Source: Candidatus Omnitrophota bacterium (GTDB lineage: Bacteria > Omnitrophota > Gorgyraeia > Zapsychrales > JANLHA01). From it: a stretch of 44,984 bases of DNA. Below, in pieces: positions 1-8,499 of the stretch. The notes below the pieces were generated by a model that searched no databases, had not been told where the DNA came from, and saw only the letters and a program-made list of their open reading frames with translations. Within the stretch, counting starts at the first letter, position 1. The number at the start of each line of letters is the position of its first letter. A program made the translations under genes and the position numbers. Location: NCBI GenBank assembly GCA_017995055.1, contig JAGOJP010000005.1, positions 1-44,984 on the forward strand, read 5' to 3'.

Positions 1-1
1 C

Positions 2-646
2 TCTCTGCGGAGTTTTTTCCGTTTTCTGCAGAGGGAAGGCCTGATTCAGGAAAACCCAGCTGTTTTGCTTATAACACCGAAGCTCGACAAAACCCTCCCG
101 AAATTCCTATCCGAGAAAGAAATGGTGGCTCTTATTGAAGCTCCGGCCCTGGAGGCGCGGGCTGGCCGGAGAGACCGTGCCATTTTAGAAACGCTTTACA
201 GTTCCGGCCTGCGGGTTTCGGAACTGGTCGGGCTTGATGTTGACCACGTTGATTTTATCAGCAATATGCTCCGGGTCATGGGGAAAGGGAAAAAAGAACG
301 GTTGGTGCCGGTCGGGGACAAGGCGTTGGATGCGTTGAAGGCTTATTTGGACGCCAGGAAAGCCCCTCACCGGGCTTTGTTTTTAAATAAAAATGGAACC
401 CGGCTTTCGAGCCGCAGTGTGCGGAACATTATCAACAAACATATCCTGGCCGCGAGCTTGGGGATGAAGGTTTCTCCTCATGTTTTGCGGCATTCTTTCG
501 CCACGCATCTCCTGGAACGGGGGGCGGATTTGCGCTCCGTGCAGGAACTGCTCGGGCACGTGAATTTGTCCACAACACAGATTTATACGCATATCACAAC
601 CGAAAGATTGAAAGACGTGTATGACCGGGCCCACCCCCGGGCCTAA
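2..646 (+). CDS. xerC: Tyrosine recombinase XerC/XerD, 5'-truncated by the window edge
   Basis: Site-specific tyrosine recombinase, probably the chromosome-dimer resolvase acting at dif with a partner Xer protein. The reading frame is open from base 2, and the residues before the first possible start (TTG at 65) still look like the end of the core-binding domain (SLRSFFRFLQREGLI). The true start therefore lies outside the window. The catalytic set is visible: Arg in SSGLRVSELVGL, Lys in MGKGKKERLVPV, HxxR in HVLRHSFATHLL, then LGHVNLSTTQIYTHI with the second His and the nucleophilic Tyr. The C-terminus is of normal length. It ends 29 bases before waaA. I cannot tell XerC from XerD with certainty; an integron or phage integrase is unlikely given the housekeeping context. 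Confidence 0.9.
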   Translation, partial: SLRSFFRFLQREGLIQENPAVLLITPKLDKTLPKFLSEKEMVALIEAPALEARAGRRDRAILETLYSSGLRVSELVGLDVDHVDFISNMLRVMGKGKKERLVPVGDKALDALKAYLDARKAPHRALFLNKNGTRLSSRSVRNIINKHILAASLGMKVSPHVLRHSFATHLLERGADLRSVQELLGHVNLSTTQIYTHITTERLKDVYDRAHPRA

Positions 647-675
647 GAAGGTTCCCGGATGAGGCCGGAAAAAAT

Positions 676-1953
676 ATGATCGCATGGTTTTATAATCTGG
701 TCTTTATCCTGGCGGCGGTTTTTTACGCGCCGTATTTGTGTGTAAAGGGGAAATGGCACAAGGGGCTTGTTTCCCGTTTGGGGCCGGTGCCGGAGGAGGT
801 GGCCCGGTTTTGTTCGTCCGGGCCCGTGGTCTGGATCCACGCGGTGAGTGTCGGGGAGGTGCAGGCCGTCAGCCGGTTCATGCGCTTGTTGCCGAGTTAT
901 GTCCCCGGCGTCAAAATTGTATTAACGACCGTCACGCCGACGGGTTATCAACTGGCGGCCTCCCGGCTGGGCCCGGATTGCCGGCTGCTTTATGCTCCGT
1001 TGGATTTGAGCTGGGTGGTGCGGCATTATGTTCGCCGGATCCGTCCCCGGCTGTATGTCACCGCGGAAACCGAAATTTGGCCCAATCTGTTTATGGAACT
1101 CGCCGGCCAGAATATCCCGGTGGCCATTTTTAACGGCCGTATTTCCAATCAATCTTTCAGGCGTTATCGGGCCGTTGTTGTGCTGACCCGCCAGATCCTT
1201 CGGCACGTGACCTTGTCGTGCGTGCAAACCCGTGAGGATGCTGACCGTATGTGCCGGCTCGGGGCGCCGGCGGACCGCGTGCACGTGCTGGGCAACGTAA
1301 AGTTTGACGAAGCTTCCCTGGAGGAAGGGTATGCCCGGGACCGCGTGGGTTATGATGGTCAGGATGACATCTGGGTCGCGGGAAGCACTCACCCCGGCGA
1401 AGAAGACATTATCCTGAGATGTTTCACCGCGCTCAGGAAAAAATTCCCCCATCTGAAATTGATCCTCGCTCCCCGGCATGTTGCGCGGGCTTCCGAGATT
1501 TGCTCTCTGGTGGAAGCTTATGGCTGGCGGCCGACTTTGTGGAGCCGGCAGAGGGAGGGCCGGCTGGAGAAGGAGGCCGTGCTTGTCGTGGACACGATCG
1601 GTCATTTGAGGAAGCTTTACGCCCTGGCGACGGTCGTCTTTGTCGGCAAGAGCCTGGTGGGCAAAGGGGGACAGAATATCATTGAACCGGCCGCGTACGG
1701 GAAACCGGTCATAGTAGGGCCGGCCATGGATAATTTTGAGCGGGTTGTTGAGGTCTTTAAGAATGCCCAGGCCATCGTGCAGATCCATGGGCCGGAAGAG
1801 CTGGAAGAAGCCCTGCGTTCTTTGCTGGAGGATTCGGACCGGCGGACGGCTTTAGGGCTGCGGGCCCGGGCGGTCGTCCTCGCGCAACAGGGCGCTACAG
1901 AACAATCCCTTGCCTTGATTTCCCCTTTGCTTGCGAAATACTATAAATATTAA
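676..1953 (+). CDS. waaA: 3-deoxy-D-manno-octulosonic acid (Kdo) transferase
   Basis: GT30 enzyme that transfers Kdo from CMP-Kdo to the lipid A precursor at the inner face of the cytoplasmic membrane. The 425 residues match the family length. An N-terminal membrane helix (about residues 3-22) is followed by IHAVSVGE, whose Glu (about residue 61) is the family's catalytic base. TAETEIWPNL is the standard acceptor-domain motif. The C-terminal GT-B domain shows GSTHPGEE and GKSLVGKGGQNIIEPAAYG for CMP-Kdo binding. The ATG at 676 is preceded by GAGG at 661-664. It heads the LPS island, and the kdsBADC genes that make its donor lie 11 kb downstream. Whether it adds one, two or more Kdo residues cannot be read from the sequence. 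Confidence 0.96.
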   Translation: MIAWFYNLVFILAAVFYAPYLCVKGKWHKGLVSRLGPVPEEVARFCSSGPVVWIHAVSVGEVQAVSRFMRLLPSYVPGVKIVLTTVTPTGYQLAASRLGPDCRLLYAPLDLSWVVRHYVRRIRPRLYVTAETEIWPNLFMELAGQNIPVAIFNGRISNQSFRRYRAVVVLTRQILRHVTLSCVQTREDADRMCRLGAPADRVHVLGNVKFDEASLEEGYARDRVGYDGQDDIWVAGSTHPGEEDIILRCFTALRKKFPHLKLILAPRHVARASEICSLVEAYGWRPTLWSRQREGRLEKEAVLVVDTIGHLRKLYALATVVFVGKSLVGKGGQNIIEPAAYGKPVIVGPAMDNFERVVEVFKNAQAIVQIHGPEELEEALRSLLEDSDRRTALGLRARAVVLAQQGATEQSLALISPLLAKYYKY

Positions 1954-1979
1954 AACAAATGTAATGAAACTATAGTAGA

Positions 1980-3059
1980 ATGTTTAAAATGCAGTTTCGT
2001 TTGTATTTATATGAAGTGATATCCGGTCGGAAACATGGCCCCTTGGCCGCGGGTGTCCGGGGCGTGTTGCGGTTTCTTTCGATGCTGTATGCTTTGGTGA
2101 TCCGGATTTGGCTTGCCGCGTATGACCGGCGTTTTTTACCAGTGAAAGAATTGGGGAAGCCGGCTGTTAGTGTGGGAAATATTACCTGGGGCGGAGTAGG
2201 AAAGACGCCTTTTGTTGAATGGCTGGCGCGGTATTTTTTAGAATGTAAGGTCCGGCCGGCGATCCTGACGCGGGGATACATGCCCTCTCAAGGCGGCCGA
2301 GCGCTGTTTTCTGGCAGTGATGAAGCGCGGATGCTGCAGAAGAAATTTCCGGATATGCCGGTTGTTGCCGGAAGAGACCGCCGGAAAGGGGCCCGGGAGA
2401 TTCTTTCTCAGCGCGCTGTAGACGTGTTTATCCTGGATGACGGTTTTCAGCATCGGGGGGTCAAAAGGGACCTGGACATTGTGCTGATTGATACGACAAA
2501 CCCTTTTGGCAACCGGTTTCTTTTGCCTCGCGGTTCGTTGCGGGAACCCCTGTCGTCTCTTCGCCGGGCGGATGTTTTTGTCCTGACCAAGACCGACCAG
2601 ACGCCCGGGGTTTTGGATGTTTTAAAGGACCAGCTTAAAACCTGGAATCCGTCGGCTATTTTTGTCGAAACCATTCATCAGCCGGTTTCTTTTTCGGCTT
2701 CCCGTTCCGGGATGGCACTCGCGGACATTAAAGGTCATCCGGTGTGTTTGGTCAGCGGGATTGGGGACCCCGGGTCGTTTGAGAAAATGGTCGTCGGTCT
2801 GGGAGCCCTTGTCCGGGACACGAAATTTTTTCCTGACCACCACTGTTTTTCTGCCGGGGATGTGGAGGATATCCTCCAGAGCTGCCAGACACAAGGGATT
2901 CGTGTGATCATTATGACGGCCAAAGATGCTGTCAAATGGCCCGAGGATTTTGAATGTTCTTCGTCCGGGCTTAAAGTTTTGGTTTTAAATATGGATATAA
3001 AAATAACAAAAGGGAAAGAGGCGCTGCTTGCTCGATTACGTACTTTACGTTGTTGTTAA
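1980..3059 (+). CDS. lpxK: Tetraacyldisaccharide (lipid A) 4'-kinase
   Basis: Phosphorylates the 4' position of tetraacyldisaccharide-1-phosphate to give lipid IVA at the inner membrane. The family P-loop is clear: SVGNITWGGVGKTPFVEWLA at about residues 64-83. ILDDGFQHRGVKRDLDIVLID (about 151-171) is the LpxK signature with the catalytic Asp. An amphipathic or hydrophobic N-terminal segment (about 25-47) probably anchors it to the membrane. The ATG at 1980 has no obvious Shine-Dalgarno, and an in-frame ATG at 1989 is an alternative. The 3' end overlaps the next gene by 32 bases, suggesting translational coupling. The neighbours are waaA upstream and a late acyltransferase downstream, so the order follows lipid A maturation. 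Confidence 0.95.
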   Translation: MFKMQFRLYLYEVISGRKHGPLAAGVRGVLRFLSMLYALVIRIWLAAYDRRFLPVKELGKPAVSVGNITWGGVGKTPFVEWLARYFLECKVRPAILTRGYMPSQGGRALFSGSDEARMLQKKFPDMPVVAGRDRRKGAREILSQRAVDVFILDDGFQHRGVKRDLDIVLIDTTNPFGNRFLLPRGSLREPLSSLRRADVFVLTKTDQTPGVLDVLKDQLKTWNPSAIFVETIHQPVSFSASRSGMALADIKGHPVCLVSGIGDPGSFEKMVVGLGALVRDTKFFPDHHCFSAGDVEDILQSCQTQGIRVIIMTAKDAVKWPEDFECSSSGLKVLVLNMDIKITKGKEALLARLRTLRCC

Positions 3060-4998
3060 GGCTTTCGGCGGGCTTGTCCGCCGGCTTCCGCTTGGAGCCG
3101 CGTTGATGTTGGGCCGTTTTCTGGGCCGGGTGGCGTACTTTTTTGACAGCCGGCACAGGATTCAGGTCTTGCTGAACCTCAAGACGGCTTTTTCCTCCAC
3201 GAAAACCCCCGAAGAAATTCAGGCGACCGCTCAAGCGGTTTTTGTAAATTTTGGGCAGAACATGATTGAGCTTTTGCGGATGCCGAATATGACGCCGGGG
3301 GCTTTCAAAGACTATGTGACCATTGAGGGCCGCGAACACGTTGAAGAAGCGCTGAAAGGGGGGAAGGGGGTTATTCTGCTGGCGATGCATAGCGGCAGTT
3401 GGGAATTGGCCAATTTGGCCAGCACAACACTGGGAGGCGTTTATAAAGTCATGGTTAACCCGCAGCCCCGTTTTCCCCGCCTGGACACCCTTCTGAATTC
3501 TTACCGCAGTTGCGGGGGGTCTGTTGTTTTGGAACGGGGATCCGGAACCCGCGAGATGGTGAAAAGTCTGCTGCGGAATGAAATCGTCGCCATGGTGGTA
3601 GACCACGGGGGAAAATCCGGGCAGAGGGTTCCGTTTTTTAACCGGGAAGCGAGTTTGTCCGTCGGTGCGGTGCGGCTTGCCCTGAAGTTCGGGACGCCGA
3701 TTTGTTTTGCCATAATCAGGCGGGACGGGGGTGCACACCATCATCTGACGATTCATAAGCCCATGGACCTGTTTTGCTCCGGAAATGGGGAGAAAGATGT
3801 CCGGGATAATCTGACGCGAATCGCCGGAATCATGGAAAAATATGTCCGGGAAAACCCGGCGGAATATATGTGGTTTTATAAAATTTGGAAATATGCCACA
3901 GTGTCGGAAGCTGTTCTCCTGAACGATGGGCGAACCGGTCATCTGCGGCAGTCTCAGGCCGTACTGCGGACGCTTGAAGCGCATTTAAAAAGAGAGGGCC
4001 GGGACTGCCGGATGCGTACCGTGGAGGTGGTTTACCGCAATGCCCTGGCCGCACGGGCGCTGGTGTTTCTTGGTTGCGTGAGTGGAGGGCTTCTGCGGCT
4101 GTTTCGCCTGCCGCTTTTAAAGTGGTGTCTGACTCCGGAATCGTTCCGGTCGCTTTTTAGCGTTAAACCTGATTTTGTGATCTCGTGCGGCTCGGCGTCC
4201 GCTTACGTTAATTTCCTCCTGTCCGCCGAGCAGTATGCGAAAAATGTGTCTATTTTAAAACCGGGGGTGTTGAATGTCCGCCGTTTCAGCCTTGTTATTC
4301 TTCCCGAACATGACCGGCGGTGGGATAACAACAGTTATGATGATTCCAATGTGATTTTCACGAAAGGGGCCTTGAACCTGATCAATGCAGAGTATTTGCA
4401 GGAAAATGCCGAAAGGCTGCGGGAACGATTTTCCCAACTGAAAATAGGGGATAATTTTAAGATAGGGGTTCTCCTGGGGGGGGATACGAAAGAATGTGTG
4501 TTATCGGTCAAGAAAGTGAAAATCATGGTTCATCAGCTGATCGAGGCGTCGGAAGAAATGAACGCGGATATTTTGCTCACCACATCCCGCCGGACTTCGG
4601 AAAAAGTCGAAAATTTTATCCCGCGGCATTTGAAACATTTTCCCCGCTGCCGTCTTCTGATTTTGGCGAACCGCCATAATGTCCCGGAGGCTGTCGGGGG
4701 AATCCTAGGGTTGTCTGATATGGTGATCGTTTCCGGAGACAGCGTTTCCATGATTTCCGAGGCGGCCTGCTCCGGCAAACCGACGATTGTTTTCCCGATC
4801 CAGAACCGTTTCCGTTTGAGAGGAAAAGAATCGAAACACAATCGCTTCATTGATGTCCTGACAGAACAGGGATATATCCTGGCAACGGATGTCAGGCATA
4901 TAAAGCAGGCGGTCTATAACCTTGTCAAGAATAAGATCCGGCTTCATCCCCTGGACGACAGCGCCGTTGTCGAGGTGGGCTTGAAGAGGATCCTGTAA
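3028..4998 (+). CDS. Fused lipid A late acyltransferase (LpxL/HtrB-like) and ELM1-like GT-B domain
   Basis: Two full-length domains lie in one uninterrupted 656-residue frame. Residues about 1-290 are an LpxL/HtrB-type lysophospholipid acyltransferase: N-terminal membrane helix, HSGSWE (HX4E catalytic motif, His about 121), a conserved VDHGGKSGQRVPFF loop, and a family-typical end (NPAEYMWFYKIWKY). Residues about 293-656 resemble the ELM1/DUF1022 family: LNDGRTGHLRQSQAV, an SCGSAS loop, VILPEHDR, a glycine-rich VLLGGDTKE, TTSRRT and VSGDSVSMISEA..GKP. ELM1 proteins are predicted GT-B-like enzymes whose substrate in bacteria is not established. The fusion to a lipid A acyltransferase suggests it works on LPS. 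The start is TTG at 3028, preceded by AGGGAAAGAGG and overlapping lpxK. No frameshift or stop lies at the junction near base 3900. Confidence 0.87.
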   Translation: MLDYVLYVVVKAFGGLVRRLPLGAALMLGRFLGRVAYFFDSRHRIQVLLNLKTAFSSTKTPEEIQATAQAVFVNFGQNMIELLRMPNMTPGAFKDYVTIEGREHVEEALKGGKGVILLAMHSGSWELANLASTTLGGVYKVMVNPQPRFPRLDTLLNSYRSCGGSVVLERGSGTREMVKSLLRNEIVAMVVDHGGKSGQRVPFFNREASLSVGAVRLALKFGTPICFAIIRRDGGAHHHLTIHKPMDLFCSGNGEKDVRDNLTRIAGIMEKYVRENPAEYMWFYKIWKYATVSEAVLLNDGRTGHLRQSQAVLRTLEAHLKREGRDCRMRTVEVVYRNALAARALVFLGCVSGGLLRLFRLPLLKWCLTPESFRSLFSVKPDFVISCGSASAYVNFLLSAEQYAKNVSILKPGVLNVRRFSLVILPEHDRRWDNNSYDDSNVIFTKGALNLINAEYLQENAERLRERFSQLKIGDNFKIGVLLGGDTKECVLSVKKVKIMVHQLIEASEEMNADILLTTSRRTSEKVENFIPRHLKHFPRCRLLILANRHNVPEAVGGILGLSDMVIVSGDSVSMISEAACSGKPTIVFPIQNRFRLRGKESKHNRFIDVLTEQGYILATDVRHIKQAVYNLVKNKIRLHPLDDSAVVEVGLKRIL

Positions 4999-5025
4999 CC
5001 ATTCGTGGCCTGAATCCATCCGAAT

Positions 5026-7131
5026 ATGAATCTGCGGGTGTTACAAATATTGCCGGAACTGAATGTGGGGGGAGTGGAAACCGGGACTGTGGATCTGGCT
5101 AAATATCTGCTGGAACACGGGCATACGCCGCTTGTGGTGTCCAACGGCGGCGCGTTGGTCCAGACCCTGGAACACATGGGGGTTACGCATTACCAGCTCC
5201 CGGTTCATAAAAAATCCCTGATGAGTGCCTGGCGGTGTGCCAGGGCGCTGAAGCGTATTATTATCGAAGAAAAAGTTGACATCGTGCACGCCCGGTCCCG
5301 GGTTCCCGCCTGGATTGCTTTCTTGGCCTGCCGGGGGACAGCGGCCGCCTTTATCACGACCTGCCATGGATATTATTCAACGCATGTTTTCAGCCGGGTG
5401 ATGGGCTGGGCGAAATATGTGATTGTCCCCAGCGAAGTGATCGGCCGGCATATGATCGAAGATTTTGATGTGCCGGCGGACCATATCCGCTGCATCCCCC
5501 GCAGCGTTGATCTGGATAGATTTAACCTGCCTCACCAGCCGCAGAAAATGAAAACAAGCTTCAGGATCGTCATCATCGGCAGGCTGACACCCCTGAAAGG
5601 CCATATGTATTTTTTGAAGGCCATGGCGAAAGTCGTTCGTATTATGCCTTACGTTAAGGTCTGGGTCGTCGGGGCGGCCCCCCGGGGCAAAGACAGCTAC
5701 CGTCAGGAACTGGAAGCCCTCACCCGACGGCTGGGGTTGACGGATACGGTGGAATTCCTGGGAAACCGCAAAGATGTCCCACAGCTGTTGTCGCAGGCGG
5801 ATGTCCTGGTCCTGTCTTCAACCGTCCCGGAAGCGTTTGGCCGGGTTATCATCGAGGCGCAGGCGGCCGATGTCCCGGTCGTGGCCACACGCGTCGGGGG
5901 GGTGGTGGAGATTATTGAACACGAGAAGACCGGGCTCCTGGTCCTTCCTAAAGATCCCGACGCCATGGCGCAGGCGGTTATCCGTCTCTTGCAGGACCGC
6001 CCTTTTGCGCAGACAATCGTGGAACAGGCGAAAAAGAAAGTGCTGGCTCAATATACTCTCGCCCACATGGCTAAAAAGACATTGGCAGTCTATAAGGAGT
6101 TATTGAAGACAGTTAATATCCTGGTTATAAAAATCAGCGCGGTGGGGGATGTCGTTTTAGCCACGGCGGCCCTTAAGGCGGTGAGGGAGAAATTCCCCCA
6201 GGCCAGGATTGTCTGCCTGGTGGGAGAGGAATCCCGGGTTATCCTCCAGCGGTGCCCGTATATTGATGAACTGATTGTGATCGATGCCAAACCCCGCCGT
6301 CAGCATCCGTGGCGGGTTCTTCAGCTGGGGAGAAAGCTGGCCCGGAATAAGTTTGACAAGGTGATTGATTTTCAAAACAACCGTTTGAGCCATATTTTGG
6401 CCTTTTGCAGTTTTGCCCGGGAGCGGTATGGGTATAACCGGAAATGGGGGTTCTTGCTGAATCGCCCCGTGGTTTTGCCGGAGACCCCCTTGCCGCCGGT
6501 CCCGCATCAATTCCGGATTTTGAGCTTTCTGGAGATCCCTGCTCCCCCGGAGGGGACAACCTGTCTCGAACTGTGGCCGGCTGAAAAAGATCATAAACGT
6601 ATTCAAGAGCTTTTTGAATCAGAATGGCTGGGGGCCCAGCACAATGTCGTTGGCCTTCATCTGGCTGCGTCTGTGCGGTGGGGCACGAAAAATTGGCCGC
6701 TGGAGTATGCGGCACGGTTGTGTGACCTTTTAGCGGCAAAGAATATCCGGGTTGTTATCACAGGTGTCGATAAAGATTTTGCCGTCGGGCTGGAGTTGTT
6801 GCGCCTGACGAAATCCAAGCCGGCTAATTTTATAGGCAAGACGGATATTATGGAGATGGCAGCCTTGATCAGCCGCTGCCGCGTGTTTATTACCCCGGAT
6901 TCGGCCCCGATGCATGTGGCTGCGGCTATGGGGACGCCGTTTATCGCTTTGTTTGGCCCGACAGCCGCGTTCCGGCACTTGCCTCCGGCGGACCGTTATG
7001 TGGTTTTTCAAAAGAAGTTGCCCTGTTCTCCCTGTTACAGCCCGAAATGCCGTCTTAAAACGCTCGCCTGCATGAAAGAAATATCTCCGGAAGAGGTCGC
7101 GGAGCAAGTTGTTCGTCTTATGGCGGAGTAA
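5026..7131 (+). CDS. Bifunctional GT4-GT9 glycosyltransferase (fusion)
   Basis: The protein has 701 residues, and two complete GT-B enzymes are joined end to end. Residues 1 to about 360 form a GT4 transferase: LNVGGVETG near the N-terminus, GRLTPLKGH in the linker to the donor domain, and the EX7E motif PEAFGRVIIE (Glu 269 and 277). From about residue 362 a GT9 (heptosyltransferase) domain starts with its normal N-terminal strand VNILVIKISAVGDVVLATA and runs to the end. It contains LHLAASVRWGTKNWP and the donor-site motif DSAPMHVAAAMGTPFIALFGPT. The GT9 end is cysteine-rich (CSPCYSPKC...C). The junction at about base 6115 needs no frameshift. It lies among further GT4/GT9 genes, so a role in LPS core assembly is likely. 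The sugars transferred cannot be assigned from sequence. Confidence 0.88.
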   Translation: MNLRVLQILPELNVGGVETGTVDLAKYLLEHGHTPLVVSNGGALVQTLEHMGVTHYQLPVHKKSLMSAWRCARALKRIIIEEKVDIVHARSRVPAWIAFLACRGTAAAFITTCHGYYSTHVFSRVMGWAKYVIVPSEVIGRHMIEDFDVPADHIRCIPRSVDLDRFNLPHQPQKMKTSFRIVIIGRLTPLKGHMYFLKAMAKVVRIMPYVKVWVVGAAPRGKDSYRQELEALTRRLGLTDTVEFLGNRKDVPQLLSQADVLVLSSTVPEAFGRVIIEAQAADVPVVATRVGGVVEIIEHEKTGLLVLPKDPDAMAQAVIRLLQDRPFAQTIVEQAKKKVLAQYTLAHMAKKTLAVYKELLKTVNILVIKISAVGDVVLATAALKAVREKFPQARIVCLVGEESRVILQRCPYIDELIVIDAKPRRQHPWRVLQLGRKLARNKFDKVIDFQNNRLSHILAFCSFARERYGYNRKWGFLLNRPVVLPETPLPPVPHQFRILSFLEIPAPPEGTTCLELWPAEKDHKRIQELFESEWLGAQHNVVGLHLAASVRWGTKNWPLEYAARLCDLLAAKNIRVVITGVDKDFAVGLELLRLTKSKPANFIGKTDIMEMAALISRCRVFITPDSAPMHVAAAMGTPFIALFGPTAAFRHLPPADRYVVFQKKLPCSPCYSPKCRLKTLACMKEISPEEVAEQVVRLMAE

Positions 7132-7340
7132 GGCCGCGTTTCCCCGGGGAAAAGGGGAAGAGGAAATAACGGCACGGTTTTTTTTTTCCGCCTTCACAGG
7201 AGACCCTGGGCGGGCCCGTGGAGGAATGCGGGAGGGGGGATGTTCGCGCGTATGTTAAGAGGCCGCAGTATTCCGTGAAGCGTTAAGAAAGACTGCGCCT
7301 GGGGGCGGGGGCTTCGTGAGCCGCCGTTCGGGAGGGGCAT
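7132..7340. other. 209-base intergenic region with palindrome and T-tract
   Basis: This is the longest gap inside the glycosyltransferase cluster. A 14-base palindrome TTTCCCCGGGGAAA lies at 7139-7152; an alternative hairpin pairs TTCCCC (7140-7145) with GGGGAA (7154-7159). A run of ten T follows at 7178-7187. The T-run is about 18 bases beyond the stem, so this is at best an imperfect terminator. The rest is G-rich and I see no convincing promoter. GGAGGGG at 7331-7337 is the likely ribosome binding site of the next gene. Confidence 0.4.
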
Positions 7341-8450
7341 GTGGGACACCTAAGGAAAGTTTTGTTTTTGACGACGCATTTAAATACCGGGGGGATTACG
7401 TCTTACCTGTTTACTTTAAGCCGCCGCCTTGTGGAGCGGGGGCTTTCCGTCGCTGTTGCTTCTTCCGGAGGGGATCGGCAAGAGGAGTTCGCCGCGCTTG
7501 GCGTGACCCTGATGACCCTGAACATCCGGATCAAAAGCGAGCTGGATCCGCGTTTGTATGCGGCTGTAGTCCGGTTGCGGCGGATGATTCAGAAAGAGGC
7601 GGTTGATATTGTGCATGCCCAGACCCGGGTGACGCAGGTGATGGGGACGCTGCTTTCCCGAATGACTCCCGCCACTTATTGTTCAACGTGTCATGGGTTT
7701 TTTAAGCCGCGCTGGCACCGCAGGGTTTTCCCCTGCTGGGGGAAAGCCGTGATTGCGATCAGTCCGGCCGTCCGGGAACATCTTAAAAACGATTTGTGTG
7801 TTGCGGAAAAGCGGATTTTTCTCATCCCCAACGGGGTGGACGTTGAGGCGTTCCCTTTGAAAAACGGGGATGAAAAGCGGGCTTTACGAAAAGCCTGGCA
7901 GCTCCCCGAAGGTCCTTTGCTGGGGATTGTAGCCAGGTTATCCGACGTTAAAGGGCACCCGGTTTTGATTAAGGCCATGCCCGCGATCCTGGCGCGTTTC
8001 CCGGACGCCCGTCTTTTGATCGTCGGGGAAGGGAAAATGGAAGGGGCATTAAAGAGAGAAGTCGTCAGCCTGGGGCTTGAACAGCGGGTCATTTTTTCTC
8101 CGGTTGTCAACCGCACGGCGGATGTCTTGCCGTTATTGGATGTTTTTGTCCTGCCGTCTTTGCAGGAAGGGTTAGGGTTATCCGTTATGGAAGCGCAGGC
8201 CGCTGGCCTGCCCGTCGTCGTCTCCCGTGTCGGGGGCTTGACCAGCCTTGTCGACGACGGCCGGACTGGCCGTCTCGTGGAACCCAGAAACAGCGAGCAG
8301 CTTGCCGGGGCGATTATTGATTTGCTGGCGGACCCCCACAAGGCGCGGGCCATGGGGCGGTGCGCGCGTGTGTTCATTGAACGGGAGTATTCTGCGGAAC
8401 AGATGGCCCGGCATACGGTGGAGATGTATGAGCGAATTTTGCCGGGGTAA
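7341..8450 (+). CDS. GT4 family glycosyltransferase
   Basis: A retaining GT-B glycosyltransferase of 369 residues, cytoplasmic or peripheral on the inner membrane. The N-terminal acceptor domain shows LTTHLNTGGITSYLFTL, the glycine loop typical of GT4. The donor domain has VARLSDVKGH and the EX7E pair in QEGLGLSVME, followed by AQAAGLPVVVSRVGGL. It is similar in layout to the GT4 half of the preceding fusion (both have DIVHA.(S/T)RV and TCHG motifs), so the two probably arose by duplication. The start is GTG at 7341 with GGAGGGG just upstream; an overlapping ATG at 7339 is in another frame. A role in LPS core or O-chain assembly is inferred from the neighbours. The sugar is unknown. Confidence 0.88.
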   Translation: MGHLRKVLFLTTHLNTGGITSYLFTLSRRLVERGLSVAVASSGGDRQEEFAALGVTLMTLNIRIKSELDPRLYAAVVRLRRMIQKEAVDIVHAQTRVTQVMGTLLSRMTPATYCSTCHGFFKPRWHRRVFPCWGKAVIAISPAVREHLKNDLCVAEKRIFLIPNGVDVEAFPLKNGDEKRALRKAWQLPEGPLLGIVARLSDVKGHPVLIKAMPAILARFPDARLLIVGEGKMEGALKREVVSLGLEQRVIFSPVVNRTADVLPLLDVFVLPSLQEGLGLSVMEAQAAGLPVVVSRVGGLTSLVDDGRTGRLVEPRNSEQLAGAIIDLLADPHKARAMGRCARVFIEREYSAEQMARHTVEMYERILPG

Positions 8451-8499
8451 GAAGCCGGGCCCGGGAGGGTTTCGGTCCGGCGGGGAAGGTGGAGGGGGG

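Noticed and set aside
1-646. Integrase as a sign of a mobile element
   Set aside because: It has the size and motifs of a housekeeping Xer recombinase, and no attachment site, phage gene or transposon end is visible nearby.
922-1788. Long open frame on the minus strand inside waaA
   Set aside because: It mirrors the real gene in another frame, shows no family motif and is an effect of codon bias. Similar minus-strand frames at 2971-3984, 5041-5367, 17776-18660, 23430-24269 and 35299-36288 were rejected for the same reason.
6100-6130. Frameshift or false fusion in the GT4-GT9 gene
   Set aside because: The frame is continuous, both domains are complete and there is no remnant stop or homopolymer run at the junction. 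Read data would still be worth checking.
7316-7606. Small plus-strand frame overlapping the GT4 start
   Set aside because: It overlaps the GT4 gene out of frame, has no recognisable motif and lacks a better binding site than the GTG at 7341.
8248-8499. Upstream extension of the WaaF-like gene
   Set aside because: It overlaps the GT4 gene and does not resemble GT9. The strong binding site at 8491-8498 fixes the start at 8500.
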